Of a stretch of DNA of 56,949 nt, positions 52,277 through 56,949 are shown piece by piece. The translations under genes and the position numbers were made by a program. Each line of letters opens with the position of its first letter. Position 1 is the first letter of the stretch. The notes beneath the pieces were generated by a model that had not been told where the DNA came from, did not search any database, and saw only the letters and a list, made by a program, of their open reading frames with translations. The DNA comes from Apopatocola sp963618015 (GTDB taxonomy: Bacteria; Bacillota; Clostridia; Oscillospirales; Oscillospiraceae): assembly GCA_963618015.1 (NCBI GenBank), contig CAVEQS010000015.1:1-56949 (forward strand), written 5' to 3'.

Positions 52277-53072
52277 ATGCCGTGAGAATGCCCTGGATCG
52301 CAGCGCCGCGGAAGCCTCTTTGCTCCATGACGTTTGTGCCGCCGATGGTCATTCCGCCGGGCGTGGAGAGTTCGTCCTTCAGCTGGCCAATGTGCTTTCC
52401 GGTTTCCAGGACCATCGCCGCAGCGCCAAGAACCGCCTGGGCAGCGAACTTTGTCGCCTGGTCTCTGCGCATGCCGATCTGCACACTGCCGTCTGCGAGC
52501 GATTCGATGTACATATAAGTGAATGCCGGCGAGCAGCTGAACACTGGGCAGGCGATGGGAAGAAGCTCCTCTTCGGTATGCTCGCACATGCCGCATTTCT
52601 GAAGCATATCCCGCAGCTCGTCCACATCGCCGTCCGCCGCGTATTCGTTGTTCGCGAACAGCACAAGGCCCTTTCCGATGGCGACCGGCGTATTGGGCAG
52701 CAGGCGGATGACCGGCATATCCATTTCCGCGGAATGGAAGACAGCGGTAATGTCCTCCAGCGTATAGCCCGCGGCGATGGAGGCAACGATGCGCTTCTCT
52801 CCTGCCGCATAGTGCTTTTTGAAGAAGGGCAGCGTGGTTTTCAGTACGCTTTCCAGGATCTGCGGCTTGATGCAGAACATCACAAAGGCTGCGTTATCGA
52901 TCACTTCCTCCATGGAACCGGCACAGATGCATCCGGTAGAGGCAGACAGAGCTTTTGCTTTTTCTGTCATCACGTCAAAAACAATGACTTCCTCCGCAGG
53001 CAGCTGGCGGCAGGCAGCGGCAGCCAGAGTGCCGCCCATGGCGCCGACTCCGATAAAACCTAAACGCTTCAT
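52248..53072 (-). CDS. ProC-family pyrroline-5-carboxylate reductase-like protein
   Basis: 274 residues. The N-terminal dinucleotide fold is MKRLGFIGVGAMGG. The C-terminal signature LSTPGGMTIGGTNVMEQRGF matches the P5CR pattern (D-x-V-x-SPGGTT), with Thr/Met substitutions at SPGGTT. First gene of the operon. The ATG at 53072 is preferred; AGGAAGG lies about 11 bases upstream, slightly far. Conserved family role is NAD(P)H reduction of a cyclic imine to proline. The sequence drift and the neighbours suggest a related imine of a modified amino acid, possibly as a redox sink. Confidence 0.85.
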   Translation of the reverse strand: MKRLGFIGVGAMGGTLAAAACRQLPAEEVIVFDVMTEKAKALSASTGCICAGSMEEVIDNAAFVMFCIKPQILESVLKTTLPFFKKHYAAGEKRIVASIAAGYTLEDITAVFHSAEMDMPVIRLLPNTPVAIGKGLVLFANNEYAADGDVDELRDMLQKCGMCEHTEEELLPIACPVFSCSPAFTYMYIESLADGSVQIGMRRDQATKFAAQAVLGAAAMVLETGKHIGQLKDELSTPGGMTIGGTNVMEQRGFRGAAIQGILTAYERQDGLAK

Positions 53073-53148
53073 AGGGCAAATTTCCTTCCTAAATTTCAAA
53101 TTACAGAAAGCTCTGCGCCCGGCCGGGACCCGCCTTCTTGATGGTCAA

Positions 53149-53177
53149 ATTGTAAGCGAGTCAGGAAAATATGGCAA
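53149..53177 (-). promoter_or_regulatory. Promoter of the amino/imino-acid operon
   Basis: Minus-strand TTGCCA (53172-53177) and TACAAT (53149-53154), 17-base spacer. The start is about 70 bases before the ProC-like ATG. Confidence 0.65.
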
Positions 53178-53197
53178 ATCGACGATTATTTTCCAGA

Positions 53198-53225
53198 AGT
53201 TAAAAAATAATTAGGAATATTAACT
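53198..53225. promoter_or_regulatory. Candidate XRE operator
   Basis: AGTTAA and TTAACT are inverted across 16 bases between the two divergent promoters. The full palindrome AGTTAACT recurs at 53311-53318 in the leader of the XRE gene. Three related half-sites suggest cooperative binding. Confidence 0.45.
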
Positions 53226-53230
53226 ATAAA

Positions 53231-53259
53231 TTGATTTTTGCAGAATGAGCTGATATAAT
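53231..53259 (+). promoter_or_regulatory. Promoter of the XRE regulator
   Basis: TTGATT (53231-53236) and TATAAT (53254-53259), 17-base spacer, 70 bases before the start codon. Confidence 0.75.
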
Positions 53260-53332
53260 AAACAAAAGATTTTCGAGCATGTTTGTTTTTTCAAGAAAAA
53301 ATTTCCTTTTAGTTAACTTTTAGGAGAGAGCC

Positions 53333-54073
53333 ATGGACGAATTAAACCGCCGCATCGGGAAAGAGCTGCAGCTCATGCGAAAGGAACGCAGGATCACACA
53401 GCGCCAAGTGGCCGAGCAATTGCACAAAACGACCGCGTGTATTTCCAAATATGAAAGCGGCGATATTGCTCTTGATATTGAGAGCCTCTGCAAATACTGC
53501 GCCGTTCTCAACATTTCCGCCTCCGAGTTTTTGCAGCCGTTTGTCCCGGACGGGCAGGTCACAAAATCGCTGGAGCCTCCGTTGCCATTCTATAACGTTC
53601 CCGAGCTTTTTCTCTATTGGCGCGGCGGCGTGGACGGCAGCGTATTCTCCGCAAAAATGACATTTCTTCCCCACGCCTCATCTCTGGTACGTATGCGCAT
53701 CGTTTTCAATTTCTGTACAAAGCCTGCGCTTCTCTCCTCCAGCAACTCCGTATTTGAAGGCGAGATCGAATTCTTTCCGTCCATCACCAGAGCTCTTCTG
53801 CGCAAGACCGGCAGCTCCTTAGACCTGATCCTAATAACCGCATACAACGCCGGAGAAGGAAACAACTACCGCATTGGCCATATTACGACATTGACGTCCT
53901 ACTACTCCCCAATGAGTTCCAAGTGCATTATTTCGCAGGAGCTCATCCCGGACAAGGAGACGGTGATCGAACTGCTCCAGGCCTCCAAGGATGAAGTCAG
54001 TCAGTTAAAAAGAAGCGGCGTATTTCTACCTCTAAACACATATAAAAAGGCTCCTCACGAATCCGAAATATAA
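53333..54073 (+). CDS. XRE-family regulator with large C-terminal domain
   Basis: 246 residues. N-terminal HTH_3 at about 6-62 (LMRKERRITQRQVAEQLHKTTACISKYESG, in part: RITQRQVAEQLHK). About 180 residues follow without a fold I can name. They include a beta-rich part (YNVPELFLYWRGGVDGSVFS, SLDLILITAYNAGEGNNYRI) that may bind a small ligand. It is divergent from the amino/imino-acid operon across 260 bases that carry two promoters and AGTTAA dyads, so it is the probable local regulator. AGGAGAG precedes the ATG. It ends in a terminator. Confidence 0.88.
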   Translation: MDELNRRIGKELQLMRKERRITQRQVAEQLHKTTACISKYESGDIALDIESLCKYCAVLNISASEFLQPFVPDGQVTKSLEPPLPFYNVPELFLYWRGGVDGSVFSAKMTFLPHASSLVRMRIVFNFCTKPALLSSSNSVFEGEIEFFPSITRALLRKTGSSLDLILITAYNAGEGNNYRIGHITTLTSYYSPMSSKCIISQELIPDKETVIELLQASKDEVSQLKRSGVFLPLNTYKKAPHESEI

Positions 54074-54074
54074 G

Positions 54075-54116
54075 CAAAAAGCCTACACGGAGAACGGTTT
54101 CTTCGTGTAGGCTTTT
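54075..54116 (+). terminator. Terminator of the XRE gene
   Basis: AAAAAGCCTACACG pairs with CGTGTAGGCTTTTT around a 14-base loop, immediately past the stop. Confidence 0.88.
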
Positions 54117-54117
54117 T

Positions 54118-54159
54118 ATTATGTAAATTAAATTATGTTTACTGCATTATGTTGATTAC
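54118..54159 (+). repeat. Three tandem 14-bp degenerate repeats (TTATGTNAA type)
   Basis: Copies begin at 54118, 54132 and 54146: TTATGTAAATTAAA, TTATGTTTACTGCA, TTATGTTGATTACA. The spacing is exactly 14 as at 35458-35499. They lie between the XRE terminator and the SDR stop codon. Confidence 0.6.
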
Positions 54160-54890
54160 AGGATGAATCCCCCGTCGACGGTGAGCACCTGGCCGGTGAC
54201 GAAGCTCGCATCGTCGCTCGCAAGATAGGAGACCGCGGCGGCAATGTCCTCCGGCCGGCCGAGACGGCGCAGCGGCGTCTCCTCGGCGAGCTGCGGCAGC
54301 ACCTCGCTCGGCAGAGCATCGAGCATGTCGGTTTTTATGACGCCGGGCGCAACGCAGTTGACACGGATGTGCGTGGGTGCAAGCTCGGCCGCCAGCGAGC
54401 GCGTGAGCGCGATGAGCGCGGCCTTTGTGGCGGAGTACGTCACCTCGCAGCTCGCGCCGCGAAGCCCCCACATGGACGAGACATTTACGATGCAGCCCGC
54501 GTGTTCGTGGAGCATCGGCGGGAGGACAGATTGGATGGTGTGGAATGCGCCGTCGATATTCACGCCGAAATAGCTCCGCCACATCTCCTCGGTCACGTCC
54601 TGAAAGAGCGCCTGCCCCGCAACGCCCGCGTTGTTGACGAGCAGGTTCACGTGGCCGAACGCATCCTCCACGCGGCGCACCATATCCTCCACCTGCGCGC
54701 GGTCAGCCACGTCCGCCTGAAACGCCGCAGCGCGCAGTCCCTCGGCAGTGAGCTCTGCCACGAGCGAGTCGGCGCAGTCCTGGCGGACATGGTAATTGAC
54801 GGCAACGGTATAGCCCTCGTGGGCGAGACGGCGCGCCGTTGCGCGGCCGATGCCGCGGCTCGCGCCGGTGATGAGTGCGATCTTTTCCAT
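54156..54890 (-). CDS. SDR-family oxidoreductase (FabG-like)
   Basis: 244 residues, classical short-chain dehydrogenase. The nucleotide loop is TGASRGIGRATARRL (residues 8-22), the structural motif NNAGVAG, and the catalytic Ser-Tyr-Lys set SS...YSATK. C-terminal YLASDDASFVTGQVLTVDGG is FabG-like. NADP preference is suggested by the Arg-rich loop after strand 2. A housekeeping FabG would normally sit in a fab cluster, which is not here, so an accessory reductase is more likely. GGAGG precedes the ATG; promoter at 54918-54946. Confidence 0.92.
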   Translation of the reverse strand: MEKIALITGASRGIGRATARRLAHEGYTVAVNYHVRQDCADSLVAELTAEGLRAAAFQADVADRAQVEDMVRRVEDAFGHVNLLVNNAGVAGQALFQDVTEEMWRSYFGVNIDGAFHTIQSVLPPMLHEHAGCIVNVSSMWGLRGASCEVTYSATKAALIALTRSLAAELAPTHIRVNCVAPGVIKTDMLDALPSEVLPQLAEETPLRRLGRPEDIAAAVSYLASDDASFVTGQVLTVDGGFIL

Positions 54891-54917
54891 AGTATTTCCT
54901 CCCGGTGATATGCGTTT

Positions 54918-54946
54918 ATTGTACCGCAGCTCCTGCCGGAATACAA
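54918..54946 (-). promoter_or_regulatory. Promoter of the SDR gene
   Basis: Minus-strand TTGTAT (54941-54946) and TACAAT (54918-54923), 17-base spacer, directly after the stop of the small protein gene. Confidence 0.6.
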
Positions 54947-54947
54947 G

Positions 54948-55157
54948 TCACCACTCGGTCTCCGTCTCGTATTCCCCGGTCTCCTTCTCGCCGAATTCCC
55001 GCGCCGTTTCCGCCACGACGGCCTCGTACCCGGTGAGCGCGGCAAACGAGGAAAACTGCGCCGCCCGGTCTCGCCGCGGCATGGGCGGGTGCGTGTCGGA
55101 GACGTGGTGCGGCAGGGTGATGATATCATCGTAATCGTGGCATTCCTCGCGCTTCAT
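54948..55157 (-). CDS. Small acidic YolD-like protein linked to Y-family polymerase
   Basis: 69 residues: KREECHDYDDIITLPHHVSD at the start and the conserved core MPRRDRAAQFSSFAALTGYE, ending in a Glu-rich tail. Its ATG overlaps the polymerase stop (ATGA). Small proteins with this RAAQFxxFAALTGY core follow UmuC-like polymerase genes in many Firmicutes, in the place of YolD in Bacillus. A role as polymerase partner is inferred from this linkage only. Confidence 0.8.
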   Translation of the reverse strand: MKREECHDYDDIITLPHHVSDTHPPMPRRDRAAQFSSFAALTGYEAVVAETAREFGEKETGEYETETEW

Positions 55158-56680
55158 GCCCGGTGACCTCCGATCTGTTTATTGCGTGAGCGCGTTGTCG
55201 CGCCCTCTTCCAGGTTCATGCCCTTTAAAATAGCGTTATTGCCATACCGCCGCTGGATGGCAAGAATGGCCTCCTGCCGCCGCCGTTCGCGCTCGCGCGC
55301 CTTTTGATCGGCGCCGGGTTCGGACGCATTCTCTTCCGCGGCGGAAAAGAGATCCAGCTGCTCGCCGCTTTCCACGGCGCGGGGGATCTTATCCTCCGGC
55401 AGAACGCGGTTCGCCGCGACCGTCACACGGCGGACGAGGAGGTTTTTGTCTGTAATGCGGTCGTAGAGCGCCATGACCGCGTCCGTGATCTCGCGCGTGG
55501 AGGACGAATACCCCGCAAGATTGGCCGTGCCGTGGCCGTGCTTCGGCACGCGGCGGCCGTAGCGGTCAACGTGCGTTTCGCCGGCGTACTCCGCAGCGCG
55601 GGAAGGGTCGGCAAGATTTTCGATATCATACCCGATCGTGAGTGTGAGCTGGTCGGTGCAGAGGCGTTTCTTCACGAGATCGAGCACGAGAAGATCGGTC
55701 ATCTCGCGCACGATGAGCTTGGCTTTGTGCCAGTCGTACGGCTCTTGCAGCACCTGACCGGAGCTGATGCTGTTGGAATCCGGCCGGTAGGCATGGATGT
55801 CCGCGATCGTACACGGCTCCCAGCCCCAGGCGTGGTCGATGAGGAGCTCCGCCTGCACGCCGAACGTTTTATAGAGAAGCTCCTCGTTATAGAAATCGCC
55901 GCTCTTCCCGAGCGAGCAGCGGGCAATATCGCCCATGGTATGCATCCCCAGCGCTTCGAGCCGCCGCACCTTTCCCGCACCGACGCGCCAGAAATCTGTG
56001 AGAGGCCGGTGGCCCCAGAGCTTACGGCGGTAGCTCATCTCATCGAGCTCCGCGATGCGAACGCCATCAGCGTCCGGCGGAATGTGCTTGGCTTCAATGT
56101 CCATCGCGATCTTACAGAGATAGAGATTCGTGCCGATGCCCGCCGTGGCGGTGATGCCGGTCGTGTGCAGCACCTCGCGCAGGATCTTCCGGCAGAGCTC
56201 GTGCGCCGTCATGCGATAGGTGTGCAGATAATCCGTCACGTCCATGAATACCTCGTCGATGGAGTAAACGTGGATGTCCTCGGGCGCTACATAGTGCAGG
56301 TAAATGTTATAGATCCCGGCGCTGTAGCGCATGTAATGCGCCATGTGCGGCGGCGCGACGACATAGTCCAGCTCCAGCGCGGGATTTGCCGCAAGCTCCG
56401 GCGCGCTGCACGATCTTCCGGTGAACGCATGCCCCGGCGCGGCGGCGCGGCGCGCGGCGTTGATCTTCCGCACCTCCTCCACGACCTCGAAAAGCCGGGC
56501 GCGCCCCGGGATGCCATAGGACTTGAGCGCCGGGGACACCGCGAGACAGATCGTCTTTTCCGTGCGGGTCGGGTCCGCCACGACGAGATTCGTCGTCATC
56601 GGGTCAAGACCGCGCTCCATGCACTCCACCGAGGCATAGAACGACTTGAGATCGATGGCAAGATATGTCCGCTCTCCCAC
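55154..56680 (-). CDS. Y-family DNA polymerase (DinB/UmuC-like)
   Basis: 508 residues. The N-terminus YLAIDLKSFYASVECMERGLDP holds the first metal-binding Asp and the steric-gate region. The catalytic acidic pair is in VYSIDEVFMDVTDYL. An HhH-like thumb (VRRLEALGMHTMGDIARCSLG) and a C-terminal little-finger domain follow. It is longer than DinB (about 350-420) and resembles the UmuC-like group of Firmicutes. It performs translesion synthesis past DNA damage. Start is GTG at 56680 with GGAGG upstream. Co-translated with the small YolD-like protein. No LexA box could be clearly seen upstream. Confidence 0.92.
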   Translation of the reverse strand: MGERTYLAIDLKSFYASVECMERGLDPMTTNLVVADPTRTEKTICLAVSPALKSYGIPGRARLFEVVEEVRKINAARRAAAPGHAFTGRSCSAPELAANPALELDYVVAPPHMAHYMRYSAGIYNIYLHYVAPEDIHVYSIDEVFMDVTDYLHTYRMTAHELCRKILREVLHTTGITATAGIGTNLYLCKIAMDIEAKHIPPDADGVRIAELDEMSYRRKLWGHRPLTDFWRVGAGKVRRLEALGMHTMGDIARCSLGKSGDFYNEELLYKTFGVQAELLIDHAWGWEPCTIADIHAYRPDSNSISSGQVLQEPYDWHKAKLIVREMTDLLVLDLVKKRLCTDQLTLTIGYDIENLADPSRAAEYAGETHVDRYGRRVPKHGHGTANLAGYSSSTREITDAVMALYDRITDKNLLVRRVTVAANRVLPEDKIPRAVESGEQLDLFSAAEENASEPGADQKARERERRRQEAILAIQRRYGNNAILKGMNLEEGATTRSRNKQIGGHRA

Positions 56681-56755
56681 GGCGCACCTCCTTCGCGGTT
56701 GATTCGCCTCTATTATATTAGCTTATCAAGCGAATTTCAAGAGGGAGGTTTTGTT

Positions 56756-56786
56756 ATGCAAAAGCTCCCCGACGCCTCCGGTGAAG
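56756..56786 (+). pseudogene. 5' end of a gene cut by an IS element
   Basis: ATG at 56756 follows a strong GGGAGGT and opens MQKLPDASGE, then runs into the IS terminal repeat at 56787. The rest of the gene would lie beyond the IS, outside this window. The family cannot be told from ten residues. Confidence 0.55.
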
Positions 56787-56949
56787 TGACCCCAAAAAGT
56801 TAGACAAATAAATTAAGCGCAAATTGTTCAAGCGACCGAAAGGGCTTGTTGTCTGTGAATAGCAGGCGGCAAGCCCTTTAGCTTTGCCTTAATTCTGCGG
56901 TTGTTGTAGTAATCCAGATATTCCGTGAGTTCTTGCTTGAAGTGCTCCA
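56787..56949 (-). mobile_element. IS3-family insertion sequence, right end (partial)
   Basis: The terminal sequence TGACCCCAAAAAGTTAGACA at 56787-56806 is of the type found at the ends of IS150/IS3-group elements. It is followed by the 3' end of the transposase. The rest lies past the window edge. Confidence 0.8.
56828..56949 (-). CDS. IS3-family transposase OrfB, C-terminal fragment (truncated by window)
   Basis: The minus-strand frame reads EHFKQELTEYLDYYNNRRIK, then AKLKGLPPAIHRQQALSVA and stop. The YxxYYNxxRIKxxLxGLxPxxxR pattern is the C-terminal end of the rve integrase domain of IS3/IS150 OrfB. Its DDE residues lie further upstream, outside the window. The frame is intact as far as seen. 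Confidence 0.88.
   Translation of the reverse strand, partial: EHFKQELTEYLDYYNNRRIKAKLKGLPPAIHRQQALSVA

Overview
The window comes from a GC-rich, endospore-forming Clostridia-type Firmicute, most likely an Oscillospiraceae/Ruminococcaceae gut anaerobe. This is inferred from spoIIE, mreB, YesM/YesN-type two-component genes, AGGAGG ribosome sites, many TTGACA-17-TATAAT promoters and the general gene mix. No rRNA or marker gene fixes the genus. Gene density is high. Almost all of the many long open frames antisense to real genes are GC-driven shadows.

Layout. 0-10.4 kb (minus strand) is housekeeping: a small basic protein, spoIIE, mreB, comF, recD2, a small membrane protein and uvrA. A tRNA-Asp/tRNA-Thr pair with its own promoter and terminator follows. 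10.7-16.4 kb (plus) holds TraX-like, phosphoglucomutase, TfoX-like, Na/Pi symporter-PhoU and TetR genes. 16.4-17.5 kb is an ECF sigma/anti-sigma pair. 17.6-23.8 kb is a maltodextrin-type operon (LacI regulator, neopullulanase-like GH13, binding protein, two permeases) behind a promoter with LacI operators. 23.9-27.6 kb is a redox/electrophile-stress block (RibD-like, cupin, carboxymuconolactone decarboxylase, MGMT-like and three flavodoxin-type genes) with a MerR-type promoter. 27.6-34.8 kb is a resistance island: a UvrA paralogue lacking the UvrB-binding region, gene debris, then MarR plus a heterodimeric ABC exporter. 35.0-39.4 kb has a low-molecular-weight phosphatase and a GH94 phosphorylase with a sugar-phosphate mutase. 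39.5-42.1 kb has a palindromic REP/MITE-like element, an ATC-hydrolase-family gene, TetR and fucO. 42.4-48.2 kb is a second sugar ABC importer bracketed by its histidine kinase and AraC-type response regulator. 48.3-54.1 kb is an uncharacterised amino/imino-acid operon (APC permease, DapA-like lyase, D-2-hydroxyacid dehydrogenase, YitT-like protein, ProC-like reductase) divergent from an XRE regulator. 54.1-56.7 kb has an SDR, a small YolD-like protein and a Y-family polymerase. The right edge is the end of an IS3-family element that interrupts a gene.

Together the metabolic genes describe a glycan- and amino-acid-fermenting cell. Oligosaccharides enter through ABC importers that both lack their own ATPase and so presumably share one encoded elsewhere. 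They are cleaved inside the cell by GH13 hydrolysis or GH94 phosphorolysis and fed through phosphomutases. FucO and the 2-hydroxyacid/imine reductases look like redox sinks.

The least-explained items are the 48.3-54.1 kb operon, a recurrent TTATGTNAA 14-bp repeat beside gene ends, a gene whose C-terminus is encoded by the REP/MITE-like element, and helically phased GCAAG repeats before the second importer.
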